Part shown: piece by piece, positions 35,742 to 43,548 of the stretch
Position numbering within the stretch: position 1 is the first letter of the stretch
How the letters are laid out: the number at the start of each line of letters is the position of its first letter
Assembly: GCA_900541895.1 (NCBI GenBank)
Contig: UWSI01000002.1
Location: forward strand, 72,738-136,737
Reading direction: 5' to 3'
Source: an uncultured Actinomyces sp.
Lineage (GTDB): Bacteria > Actinomycetota > Actinomycetes > Actinomycetales > Actinomycetaceae
Length of the DNA stretch: 64,000 bases
Notes under the pieces: generated by a model
Told to the model about the DNA's origin: nothing
The model's input: the letters and a program-made list of their open reading frames with translations, nothing else
The model's database searches: none
Translations under genes and position numbers: made by a program

Positions 35742-35885
35742 ATCAGTATTGTGACATGGTCGCAGTGATTTATTGGTCTGAGTCACAATTTGAGCTTTTG
35801 CGGGGCAATGTCGCGCGGATGAGTTGGACATGGGACGCGTTCTCCCCTAAACTCAACCAGGCAACACTTTTTAAAGAGTTGCAGT

Positions 35886-35958
35886 AGGGCAGTGGCGCAA
35901 TTGGTAGCGCACCGGTCTCCAAAACCGGCGGTTGTGGGTTCGAGTCCCGCCTGCCCTG
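35886..35958 (+). tRNA. tRNA-Trp (anticodon CCA)
   Basis: AGGGCAG pairs with CTGCCCT, and the anticodon loop CTCCAAA gives CCA. The T-loop TTCGAGT is present and CCA is encoded at 35959-35961. Its place just ahead of secE is the standard actinobacterial order. Confidence 0.97.
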
Positions 35959-35988
35959 CCACTTAGGTGCAGAACTATTGGAGGAACG

Positions 35989-36291
35989 ATGAGCGGATCC
36001 CAGGCTCGCCGTGACGAATCGCCCAAGGCGGATCGCACAAAGAGCAGTGCAACGCGCTCTCGTAAAGCCTCCTCCTCTGAGAAGACCCAGGAAAAGCGTC
36101 CGAATATTTTCAAGCGCATGGTGATCTTTGTCTCTCAGGTTGTCGCTGAGATGAAGAAAGTTGTTTATCCCAGCGGATCAGAGACGTGGACCTACTTCAT
36201 CGTTGTGATTGTGTTTGTTGCCGCAGTTATGGCTTTCACTGGAATTCTTGATTTCCTATTCGGTAGACTAGGTTCCATCGTATTTGGCTGA
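35989..36291 (+). CDS. secE: preprotein translocase subunit SecE
   Basis: SecE (100 residues) is the small membrane clamp of the SecYEG translocon. It has a charged N-terminal region of about 45 residues, the amphipathic helix VVAEMKKVVYPSGSETWTY and one membrane segment (about residues 68-90). The open frame reaches back into tRNA-Trp, but the ATG at 35989 follows TTGGAGGA. It is followed by a hairpin and then nusG. Confidence 0.96.
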   Translation: MSGSQARRDESPKADRTKSSATRSRKASSSEKTQEKRPNIFKRMVIFVSQVVAEMKKVVYPSGSETWTYFIVVIVFVAAVMAFTGILDFLFGRLGSIVFG

Positions 36292-36298
36292 AACCGTG

Positions 36299-36330
36299 AC
36301 CCGCCCGCAGGAATGCAGGCGGGTTTCTTC
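36299..36330 (+). terminator. hairpin between secE and nusG
   Basis: ACCCGCC (36299-36305) pairs with GGCGGGT (36318-36324), with an inner GCA/TGC pair and TTCTTC after. It could reduce read-through from secE into nusG. Confidence 0.6.
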
Positions 36331-36382
36331 TACGGCTCGGCCGTGAAGCACCGCGCAAGCGGTAACCACAGGAGGAAAACCC

Positions 36383-37195
36383 GTGAGCCAGGACAAGATC
36401 GAGGGCCAGGAACCCGATACTTTTGATGGTGGAATCGCCCCCGAAGGTGAGCTGGAAACCGCTGCACAGCGCGAGGATGAGCGCGAAGAGCGCCTTGAAG
36501 ACGCCCCCGAAGAGCGCAAGGAAGCTCTTGAAGAAGGCGAAGCGATTGCTGGCGTTGAGGAAGCAGCTGCGGAAGCGGCCTCGAGCGAGGATGATCCCAT
36601 CGAGAAACTGCGCCGTGAGCTCTACATGTCTCCCGGTGACTGGTACGTCATCCACACCTACTCCGGCCACGAGCGCAAGGTGAAGGCAAACCTTGAGCAG
36701 CGCATCACCAGTCAGAACATGGAAGAGTCGATCTTCCAGGTTGAGGTTCCCGATGAGTACGTCATGGAGTACCGCGGCAATGTGAAGAAGCGTGTTCGTC
36801 GTGTGCGCATCCCCGGATATGTCATCGTCTGCATGGACTTCAATGAAGACTCCTACCGTGTCGTGAAGGAGACTCCCGCGGTTACCGGCTTCGTTGGTGA
36901 TCAGCACAATCCCGTGCCGCTGTCGATCGACGAGGTCGTTATGCTGCTGACCCCGAACGTGCTCGAGGCTGCTGCCGCTGAGGAAAAGAGCGCTCCTGCT
37001 CCCGTTCAGGAAGTTCGCACTCAGTTCGAGGTCGGCGAGGTCGTCACCGTCACCGATGGTGCATTCGCCACCATGAGCGCAGTGATCTCCGAGATCATGC
37101 CTGAGACTCAGCGCCTGAAGGTCTTGCTGACCATCTTCGAACGTGAGACTCCCATGGAACTCACCTTCGATCAGGTCGAAAAGATCGAAGAGTAA
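36383..37195 (+). CDS. nusG: transcription elongation/antitermination factor NusG
   Basis: NusG (270 residues) binds RNA polymerase and affects pausing and termination. The NGN domain begins near residue 85 (GDWYVIHTYSGHERKVKAN) and the KOW motif is at VGEVVTVTDGAFATM. The first 80 residues are an acidic, Glu/Ala-rich extension absent from E. coli NusG (181 residues) but common in actinobacteria. The start is GTG with GGAGG at 36371-36375. Confidence 0.97.
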   Translation: MSQDKIEGQEPDTFDGGIAPEGELETAAQREDEREERLEDAPEERKEALEEGEAIAGVEEAAAEAASSEDDPIEKLRRELYMSPGDWYVIHTYSGHERKVKANLEQRITSQNMEESIFQVEVPDEYVMEYRGNVKKRVRRVRIPGYVIVCMDFNEDSYRVVKETPAVTGFVGDQHNPVPLSIDEVVMLLTPNVLEAAAAEEKSAPAPVQEVRTQFEVGEVVTVTDGAFATMSAVISEIMPETQRLKVLLTIFERETPMELTFDQVEKIEE

Positions 37196-37285
37196 ATTCA
37201 CTGAAACGCAAGTGGGTGCTCCCTTTTTGCTGATGAAGTGAATGTCAGCTGATCTCTCGGTCGGCGTGAGCTGCAGCACCTAGAC

Positions 37286-37314
37286 TTGGGGAGTCACCCA
37301 CATCGCGTTATCAT
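37286..37314 (+). promoter_or_regulatory. candidate promoter of rplK-rplA
   Basis: TTGGGG (37286-37291) and TATCAT (37309-37314) are 17 bases apart in the 234-base gap before rplK. The match is moderate. Confidence 0.4.
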
Positions 37315-37382
37315 GTAGATTCGTGCGTCTGGGTGGACTTTGTCTACGGGTTGCTCTTCCTGTAGATCCCACGTGGACGTAT

Positions 37383-37402
37383 GCCGCGGTAGTCTCCGCG
37401 GC
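37383..37402 (+). promoter_or_regulatory. hairpin in the rplK leader
   Basis: GCCGCGG (37383-37389) pairs with CCGCGGC (37396-37402) about 28 bases ahead of the rplK ATG. L11-L1 mRNA leaders often carry an L1 binding site that gives feedback control; I cannot tell whether this is it. Confidence 0.4.
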
Positions 37403-37429
37403 TGAGTAAGAAATAGAAAGACCCGAAAT

Positions 37430-37864
37430 ATGGCACCGAAGAAGAAGAAGGTCACCGGCCTCATCAAGCTGCAGATTGCTGCAGGCGCCGCGACCCCGGC
37501 TCCGCCCGTTGGTCCTGCACTGGGCCAGCACGGCGTGAACATCGTTGAATTCACGAAGGCATACAATGCTGCAACTGAGTCGCAGCGCGGTTCGATCGTC
37601 CCGGTTGAAATCACCGTTTACGAAGATCGTTCCTTCACCTTCGTTCTGAAGACCCCTCCGGCCTCCGAAATGATTAAGAAGGCTGCAGGTGTTGCAAAGG
37701 GTTCGGGCACCCCGAACACCGCCAAGGTTGGATCGATCACCATGGACCAGGTGCGCGAAATCGCCCAGGCCAAGATGGTTGACCTCAACGCCAACGACAT
37801 TGATGCTGCATCCAAGATCGTCGCGGGCACCGCACGTTCCATGGGCATCACTGTTCAGGATTGA
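37430..37864 (+). CDS. rplK: 50S ribosomal protein L11
   Basis: L11 (144 residues) binds 23S rRNA at the GTPase-associated centre. The family opening KKVTGLIKLQIAAGAATPAP and PPVGPALGQHGVNIVEF are clear, and the C-terminal RNA-binding domain ends ARSMGITVQD. Length is standard. It is followed 65 bases later by rplA. Confidence 0.98.
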   Translation: MAPKKKKVTGLIKLQIAAGAATPAPPVGPALGQHGVNIVEFTKAYNAATESQRGSIVPVEITVYEDRSFTFVLKTPPASEMIKKAAGVAKGSGTPNTAKVGSITMDQVREIAQAKMVDLNANDIDAASKIVAGTARSMGITVQD

Positions 37865-37929
37865 CCCTTTAATTTCCGTGGTAGGGCAGGCGCTGCCCGA
37901 CACCCACACCTGCAAGGAGAAGAAGCAGA

Positions 37930-38646
37930 ATGACGAAGCGCTCTAAGAGCTACCGCGCAGCGGCGGAGAAAATCCACGCTGGCGAACTGTACAGCCCCCT
38001 GGCCGCAATGCGTTTGGCCAAGGAAACCTCGGTCACCAAGTTCGATTCAACCGTTGAGGTTGTTATGCGACTGGGTGTTGATCCCCGTAAGGCCGATCAG
38101 ATGGTCCGAGGCACCGTTTCCCTGCCGCACGGCACCGGTAAGACCTCCCGGGTCTTGGTCTTCGCCGTTGGCGAGCGCGCACAGGAAGCAATCGACGCCG
38201 GAGCCGACGAAGTCGGTGGCGACGAGCTGATCGAGAAGGTTGCCAAGGGCTACACCGACTTCGATGTCGCCGTTGCAACCCCCGACCTCATGGGCAAGGT
38301 TGGCCGTCTGGGCCGCGTGCTTGGTCCCCGTGGCCTCATGCCGAACCCCAAGACCGGCACCGTCACCATGGATGTCGCTAAGGCCGTTAAGGAAATCAAG
38401 GGCGGTCGTATCGAGTTCCGTGTCGACAAGCACTCGAACCTGGCATTCATCGTCGGTAAGGCTTCCTTCACCGCCGAGCAGCTGGTCGAGAACTACGCTG
38501 TCGTCTTGGAGGAGATCCTGCGCATGAAGCCGGCTTCCGCAAAGGGCCGTTACATCCTCAAGGCTACGGTCGCCACGACCATGGGTCCTGGTATTCCGCT
38601 GGATGCCACCAAGACTCGCGCCCTGACCTCCGAGGATGCTTCCTGA
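37930..38646 (+). CDS. rplA: 50S ribosomal protein L1
   Basis: L1 (238 residues) forms the mobile L1 stalk of the ribosome and commonly represses its own operon by binding the mRNA. Characteristic segments are VEVVMRLGVDPRKADQMVRG, GRVLGPRGLMPNPKTGTVT and GPGIPLDATK near the end. GGAGAAGAAG precedes the ATG. A strong terminator follows. Confidence 0.98.
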   Translation: MTKRSKSYRAAAEKIHAGELYSPLAAMRLAKETSVTKFDSTVEVVMRLGVDPRKADQMVRGTVSLPHGTGKTSRVLVFAVGERAQEAIDAGADEVGGDELIEKVAKGYTDFDVAVATPDLMGKVGRLGRVLGPRGLMPNPKTGTVTMDVAKAVKEIKGGRIEFRVDKHSNLAFIVGKASFTAEQLVENYAVVLEEILRMKPASAKGRYILKATVATTMGPGIPLDATKTRALTSEDAS

Positions 38647-38683
38647 AGCACTAGAGGTTAACGGCAGATAGTCGTTTCACGTG

Positions 38684-38719
38684 GGTCCCCACGAGCGTTG
38701 CTCGTGGGGACCTTTGCTT
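38684..38719 (+). terminator. Rho-independent terminator after rplA
   Basis: A perfect 13-base-pair stem (38684-38696 with 38700-38712, loop GTT) is followed by TTTGCTTT. It separates rplKA from rplJL. Confidence 0.93.
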
Positions 38720-38820
38720 TGGTTCATAGGGAAGTCGAATAAGACGTCATACTGAGGAAAGTGACTCCGGCCATGCGTGACGTGTGTATTGAACCGTGTG
38801 CTGATACACACATCCAAAGC

Positions 38821-38850
38821 TGGAACCCCGACCGCGATGCGTGTTAAGCT
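38821..38850 (+). promoter_or_regulatory. candidate promoter of rplJL
   Basis: TGGAAC (38821-38826) and TAAGCT (38845-38850) are 18 bases apart. Transcription would start near 38857, exactly where the conserved leader begins. In the rest of the 371-base gap (38647-39017) I see only the rplA terminator and this leader. Confidence 0.45.
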
Positions 38851-38854
38851 ACTC

Positions 38855-38990
38855 GTTGCCGAAGACCGTCGGTCATCCACCTCGGTGGATTCCAAGTGCG
38901 AAAGCTTCCGACGCAGGTGAGTGACTTCTTGAGAAGTGGGTTTCATTTGAGCCCGGCCGCTTTCCTGCGTGCCGGGCTTTTTCGTGCGTC
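38855..38990 (+). ncRNA. ribosomal protein L10 leader (rplJL attenuator)
   Basis: The stretch from GTTGCCGAAGACC through the paired CCACCTCGGTGG to the terminator resembles the L10 leader known from Firmicutes and Actinobacteria. It binds L10(L12) and controls transcription of rplJL. The terminator stem AGCCCGGC/GCCGGGCT (38950-38957 with 38971-38978) is followed by TTTTT. Identity is from pattern memory; a covariance search would settle it. Confidence 0.75.
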
Positions 38991-39017
38991 CGGCGGTGAA
39001 TTTTTGAAAGGAGGACC

Positions 39018-39539
39018 ATGGCGAAGTCCGACAAGGTGGCAGCAGTTGCCGAGCTCGTGGAGCGTTTCCGCGCAGCCGACGCTGTCCTGCTGACCGAGTA
39101 CCGCGGTCTGACCGTTGGCCAGCTCAAGCAGCTGCGTCGCGGCCTGGCTGGCAATGCGACCTACGCCGTGGCAAAGAACACGCTGGCGATCCTGGCGGCT
39201 CGCGAAGTTGGTCTCGATTTCCTCGAGGCTGACCTGAAGGGCCCGACCGCTATCGCTTTCGTCACCGGTGAGCCCGTTGAGGCTGCCAAGACGCTGCGTG
39301 ATTTTGCCAAGGAGAATCCTCAGCTGGTACTGAAGTCCGGTGCTATGGAGGGCGCACAGCTCTCCGCTGAGGCTGTCAAGAAGCTTGCCGATCTCGAGTC
39401 TCGCGAGGTCCTGCTGGCCAAGGCTGCAGGCGCTCTCAAGGCGAAGATCTCTCAGGCGGCATACGCCTTCAACGCGCTTCCGTCCAAGGCGGTGCGCACC
39501 ATCGATGCTCTGCGTGAAAAGCAGGGCGAAGCGGCCTGA
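39018..39539 (+). CDS. rplJ: 50S ribosomal protein L10
   Basis: L10 (173 residues) anchors the L7/L12 dimers to the ribosomal stalk. Typical parts are VLTEYRGLTVGQLKQLRR at the N-terminus, YAVAKNTLA and GPTAIAF; the C-terminal helix carries the L12 binding region. A near-perfect ribosome site GAAAGGAGG lies just ahead of the ATG. It is preceded by its attenuator leader. Confidence 0.98.
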   Translation: MAKSDKVAAVAELVERFRAADAVLLTEYRGLTVGQLKQLRRGLAGNATYAVAKNTLAILAAREVGLDFLEADLKGPTAIAFVTGEPVEAAKTLRDFAKENPQLVLKSGAMEGAQLSAEAVKKLADLESREVLLAKAAGALKAKISQAAYAFNALPSKAVRTIDALREKQGEAA

Positions 39540-39625
39540 CGTGACAGGCCCGCGAAGGCACTTGCCTTTGCGATCACATCCACAATCTGCTCACGTAGCA
39601 GGCCAAAATCGAAAGGATGCCAATC

Positions 39626-40009
<384 letters not shown>

Positions 40010-40055
40010 CTTTCCCCGTCTGATTCATTCAGACTTTTGCCCGTCATGGGCCACG

Positions 40056-40095
40056 AAACCCCGTTCTGCTTCGGCAGGGCGGGGTTTCCGCTTTT
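40056..40095 (+). terminator. Rho-independent terminator after rplL
   Basis: A 14-base-pair stem (40056-40069 with 40074-40087, two G-U pairs) is capped by a stable TTCG tetraloop and followed by CCGCTTTT. Confidence 0.93.
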
Positions 40096-40179
40096 GCTGC
40101 CGCCCTGCCGTCGCTCGCGGCCACGCAACCGAGCGCGGCCTCGTGAAGTGGAAGTTTCGCAATTTCCTGCGCATTCGAC

Positions 40180-40210
40180 TTGACCATGACGTGACGTGAG
40201 GCTTCACAAT
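40180..40210 (+). promoter_or_regulatory. candidate MerR-type promoter with long spacer
   Basis: TTGACC (40180-40185) and CACAAT (40205-40210) are 19 bases apart, the long spacing used by MerR-controlled promoters. A short GTGA...TCAC dyad lies at the 3' side of the spacer. If real, the transcript would begin at the ATG at 40218 and the ATG at 40209 would not be used. Confidence 0.35.
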
Positions 40211-41012
40211 GATTGACATGAACAACGACGGAATTCTTTACACTGTTGGCGAACTAGCCAAGCACTTTTCGTTGACTGTGCGAACGCTTCGTCATTGGGA
40301 AGAACAGGGGCTTCTCGTGCCCTCGGGGCGAAGCTGGTCAAACTATCGGCTCTACTCGCTTGAAGACTGTGCGCGCGTGCAGAGAATCATTATTTATCGT
40401 GCGACGGGCATGAAATTGATGGATATCAAGGAGCTCCTTGATTCCGGTGACTCTGCGATTGTGCACCTCAAACGTCAGCGAGAGAGCCTTATTGCCCATC
40501 GCCAACAGACGGACAAAATGATCGCAGCAATCGATACGCTATTGGAGGAAGCAATGAACGACAATGCGCTCAACGCGGAAGAAATTGGGGCAATCCTTGG
40601 GGATGCTGACTTTGCCACGCATCAGGAGGAAGCTGAACAACTCTACGGTGGCAGTGATGACTGGCAGGAATCTCAGCGCCGCACTGCGTCGTGGAGTGCG
40701 GCGGACTGGCAGGGGAATGCTGAAGCTTTTGAGCAGGTCGAAAAGGACATGATCAACGCGATCCGCAAGGGAGTTTCTCCTGACAGTGGCGAGGCGGCAC
40801 GTCTTGTGGCCTTGCATAGGGAACTGCTCAGTGCCTTTTTCCCAGTGACCCCCGCAAAGCACTACGTGATTTCGCGTTCCTACATTCACGACGAGCGTTT
40901 CCGCTCGCACTACGACTCGCAGCTCGACGGTTTTGCCCAATGGCTCGCGTCTGCAATTGAGTACGTTGCTCATCAGAGCGGTGTCGATACCGACAAACCC
41001 GAATGGAAGTGA
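40209..41012 (+). CDS. MerR family regulator with TipAS ligand-binding domain
   Basis: This 267-residue protein has an N-terminal MerR helix-turn-helix (YTVGELAKHFSLTVRTLRHW) with a dimerisation helix, then a TipAS-like domain from about residue 145. TipAS domains bind thiopeptide and other hydrophobic antibiotics; LYGGSDDWQESQRRTASW and GEAARLVALHRELLSAFFP match that fold. The cysteine that binds thiostrepton covalently in Streptomyces TipAS has no match here (FFPVTPAKHY). GTGAGG supports the ATG at 40209; the ATG at 40218 is possible if the transcript is leaderless. The gene stands alone, so targets other than its own promoter are unknown. Confidence 0.85.
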   Translation: MIDMNNDGILYTVGELAKHFSLTVRTLRHWEEQGLLVPSGRSWSNYRLYSLEDCARVQRIIIYRATGMKLMDIKELLDSGDSAIVHLKRQRESLIAHRQQTDKMIAAIDTLLEEAMNDNALNAEEIGAILGDADFATHQEEAEQLYGGSDDWQESQRRTASWSAADWQGNAEAFEQVEKDMINAIRKGVSPDSGEAARLVALHRELLSAFFPVTPAKHYVISRSYIHDERFRSHYDSQLDGFAQWLASAIEYVAHQSGVDTDKPEWK

Positions 41013-41098
41013 TTGGTTTGTGAGGCAGGCCATGAGCGCAGGATGCTTTCGGATTTGCTCTTAGCTCACTTCATCGCTACTATTTCTTTTTGTCGCTT

Positions 41099-41170
41099 TC
41101 CCGCGTAGCTCAACGGCAGAGCATCCGACTGTTAATCGGACGGTTACTGGTTCGAATCCAGTCGCGGGAG
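41099..41170 (+). tRNA. tRNA-Asn (anticodon GTT)
   Basis: TCCCGCG pairs with CGCGGGA. The stem TCCGA/TCGGA encloses the loop CTGTTAA, giving GTT. The T-loop TTCGAAT is present and CCA is not encoded. Confidence 0.97.
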
Positions 41171-41175
41171 CTTCT

Positions 41176-41205
41176 CCCCGGTACTTGGTACCGGGGTTTT
41201 CTTTT
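41176..41205 (+). terminator. Rho-independent terminator after tRNA-Asn
   Basis: A perfect 9-base-pair stem CCCCGGTAC-TTG-GTACCGGGG (41176-41196) is followed by TTTTCTTTTT. Confidence 0.95.
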
Positions 41206-41228
41206 TCAGCGAACTCCAAACTGCCCAT

Positions 41229-41255
41229 CTTGCACTCTGGGGCTGAGAGTGCCAG
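41229..41255 (+). promoter_or_regulatory. degenerate CIRCE element (upstream copy)
   Basis: CTTGCACTC-N9-GAGTGCCAG keeps the inner GCACTC/GAGTGC and the nine-base spacer of CIRCE, the HrcA operator, but the outer bases differ. It lies nine bases ahead of a better copy. Confidence 0.6.
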
Positions 41256-41263
41256 ACTTGGAT

Positions 41264-41290
41264 TTAGCACTCGGGAGTGCCGAGTGATAA
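41264..41290 (+). promoter_or_regulatory. CIRCE element (HrcA operator) of groEL
   Basis: TTAGCACTC-N9-GAGTGATAA matches the CIRCE consensus TTAGCACTC-N9-GAGTGCTAA at all but one position. It lies 86 bases ahead of the groEL ATG, so groEL should be repressed by HrcA and induced by heat. Confidence 0.9.
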
Positions 41291-41376
41291 GCACTAAGGC
41301 CGGTGAGGCTTAGGAGTTACCTGAGTCGTCCGTCGCGGGCATCGGTCCAATCCGCATCGCGGAAGGATAGAAGAAC

Positions 41377-43002
41377 ATGACGAAGCTCATTCACTTCGAT
41401 GAGGAGGCGCGCCGCGGCATGGAGCGCGGTCTGAACCTTCTCGCCGACACCGTTAAGGTCACCCTGGGCCCCAAGGGCCGTAATGTCGTCCTCGACAAGA
41501 AGTGGGGCGCCCCCACCATCACCAAGGATGGCGTTTCCGTTGCTAAGGAAATCGACCTCGAAGATCCCTTTGAGCGCATCGGTGCAGAACTGGTCAAGGA
41601 AGTTGCCAAGAAGACCGATGATGTCGCAGGTGACGGCACCACGACCGCTACCGTTCTGGCACAGGCACTGGTTCGTGAGGGTCTGCGTAACGTTGCAGCC
41701 GGTTCGAACCCCATCGCCCTGAAGCGCGGCATCGATGGTGCCGTTGAGGCAATCGTTGCCCAGCTGCACAAGGATTCCAAGCCTGTTGAGACCACCGAGC
41801 AGATTGCTGCCACCGCCTCGATCTCCGCAAATGATCCCGAGATCGGCAAGCTCATTGCTCAGGCCTTCGAGAAGGTTGGCTCTGAAGGTGTTGTGACCGT
41901 TGAAGAGACCAACTCTTTCGACACCACCCTTGAGACCACCGAAGGCATGCGTTTCGAGCGCGGCTACCTCTCTGCATACTTCGTTAACGATGCAGATCGC
42001 CAGGAAGCCGTCCTCGAGGATCCCTACATCCTGCTGGTCGACACCAAGATCACCAACGCCAAGGAACTGCTGCCTGTCCTGGAAAAGGTCATGCAGACCG
42101 GTAAGCCGCTGTTCATCATTGCCGAGGACGTTGAGGGCGAAGCCCTGGCAACCCTGGTTGTCAACAACATCCGCGGCACCTTCAAGTCGGTCGCCATCAA
42201 GGCCCCCGGCTTCGGCGATCGCCGTAAGGCCATGCTGAAGGACGTTGCAATCCTTACCGCCGGTGAAGTGATCTCCGAGACCGTTGGCCTCTCTCTTGAG
42301 AATGCCACCCTTGAGGATCTCGGCCGTGCGCGCAAGGTCATCGTCTCCAAGGATGAAACCACCATCGTTGACGGTCTGGGCGCAAAGGATGACATCCAGG
42401 CACGCATCCGTCAGCTGCGTAAGGAAATCGAGACCACCGATTCCGATTACGACCGCGAGAAGCTCCAGGAGCGTCTGGCAAAGCTCTCCGGCGGCGTGGC
42501 AGTCATCAAGTCCGGTGCTGCAACTGAGGTTGAGCTCAAGGAACGTAAGCACCGCATCGAGGACGCGATCCGTAACGCTCGCGCAGCCTCTGAAGAGGGC
42601 TTGGTTGCCGGTGGCGGTGTTGCACTGATTCAGGCAGCCTCCAAGGCTCTTGACTCGCTGAACTTCAGCGGCGATGAGGCAACCGGTGTGAACATCGTTC
42701 GCGAGGCTGTCTCTGCACCGCTCAAGCAGATCGCTGAGAATGCTGGCCTTGAGGGCGGCGTTGTTGCTGACCGCGTTGCTCAGATGGAGCCCGGCTTCGG
42801 TCTGAACGCTGCAACTGGTGAGTACGGCGACCTGATGACCCAGGGTATCTCTGACCCGGTCAAGGTCACCCGCTCCGCTCTGCAGAACGCAGCCTCGATC
42901 GCAGGTATGTTCCTGACCACCGAGGCCGTTGTTGCCGACAAGCCTGAGCCTCCGGCACCGGCAGGAGCACCTGCTGACGGTGGAATGGGCGGAATGTACT
43001 GA
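41377..43002 (+). CDS. groEL: 60-kDa chaperonin GroEL
   Basis: GroEL (541 residues) is the ATP-driven folding chamber. Hallmarks are VTLGPKGRNVVLDKKWGAP, the ATP site VAGDGTTTATVLAQ and the conserved EEGLVAGGGVAL. It ends in a GGMGGMY tail, the ordinary Gly-Met tail rather than the His-rich tail of some actinobacterial GroEL1 proteins. No groES lies upstream or downstream in the window, so this is a stand-alone copy under two CIRCE boxes, as known for groEL2 in actinobacteria. Confidence 0.98.
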   Translation: MTKLIHFDEEARRGMERGLNLLADTVKVTLGPKGRNVVLDKKWGAPTITKDGVSVAKEIDLEDPFERIGAELVKEVAKKTDDVAGDGTTTATVLAQALVREGLRNVAAGSNPIALKRGIDGAVEAIVAQLHKDSKPVETTEQIAATASISANDPEIGKLIAQAFEKVGSEGVVTVEETNSFDTTLETTEGMRFERGYLSAYFVNDADRQEAVLEDPYILLVDTKITNAKELLPVLEKVMQTGKPLFIIAEDVEGEALATLVVNNIRGTFKSVAIKAPGFGDRRKAMLKDVAILTAGEVISETVGLSLENATLEDLGRARKVIVSKDETTIVDGLGAKDDIQARIRQLRKEIETTDSDYDREKLQERLAKLSGGVAVIKSGAATEVELKERKHRIEDAIRNARAASEEGLVAGGGVALIQAASKALDSLNFSGDEATGVNIVREAVSAPLKQIAENAGLEGGVVADRVAQMEPGFGLNAATGEYGDLMTQGISDPVKVTRSALQNAASIAGMFLTTEAVVADKPEPPAPAGAPADGGMGGMY

Positions 43003-43044
43003 TCCTTTAGGGATTAGTAGAAAATCGCATTCCCTATGAATGTC

Positions 43045-43081
43045 CCTGTGGGGGGCGCGCTTCATGCGCGTCCCCCACAGG
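43045..43081 (+). terminator. hairpin terminator after groEL
   Basis: CCTGTGGGGGGCGCGC (43045-43060) pairs over 16 bases with GCGCGTCCCCCACAGG (43066-43081), with one G-U pair and loop TTCAT. There is no long T run. Confidence 0.8.
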
Positions 43082-43118
43082 CATTTAATAGGCAGCTGTA
43101 TGTGAATAAGGCAGTTTC

Positions 43119-43409
43119 CTAGTGTGCGAAGAGCCCGATGCTCTGTGCTTCAGCATCTGCGTAGACCTGAGCCGCATGCGAAAGTGAGCCTGAGATCTGG
43201 TCCAGGGAGCTTTCAACTTGAGCTTGGGTGAGCTGCCAAGAGGCAACAGAATCAGAGAATTGCGCCGAAGCGCCGCCTTGCCAAGTATCTTTAAGCGCCA
43301 GTAACTCGTTCATGAGCGCTGATACTTCGTTTCGAATCGAGTCGCAAGTAATTTGGATCCGCGAGGCGCAGGATGCGATGTGTGCGGAGTCAACGGAAAA
43401 TGCGGTCAT
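43119..43409 (-). CDS. WXG100 family (ESAT-6-like) protein
   Basis: This 96-residue helical protein has the family's central W-x-G turn (DTWQGGASAQF, about residues 42-52) between two helices and a C-terminal YADAE that fits the YxxxD/E secretion signal. Such proteins leave the cell through type VII secretion (ESX) as helical-hairpin dimers. AGGAGG sits just before the ATG. It is alone here: no EccC ATPase, no second WXG partner and no large toxin gene adjoins it. The neighbour on the same strand is the HD-like protein. An ESX machine elsewhere in the genome is expected. Confidence 0.88.
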   Translation of the reverse strand: MTAFSVDSAHIASCASRIQITCDSIRNEVSALMNELLALKDTWQGGASAQFSDSVASWQLTQAQVESSLDQISGSLSHAAQVYADAEAQSIGLFAH

Positions 43410-43548
43410 TGTGCCCTCCTAGGCTGGGTGAATGGGTGTTCACAGCCTAGGAAGAGTAAGTTGACGGCACCGTGCAGATAACACAATCTGTGGAGAAAAC
43501 GGTTCAATCTGACACGGTGGATGAATACGACGATTCAAGTTTAAGGAT

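Noticed and set aside
41317..43065. Long minus-strand open frame opposite groEL (582 codons)
   Set aside because: It is the mirror of groEL's codon bias, lacks a ribosome site and shows no known domain.
41170..43120. groES next to groEL
   Set aside because: No small open frame with GroES features is found on either side.
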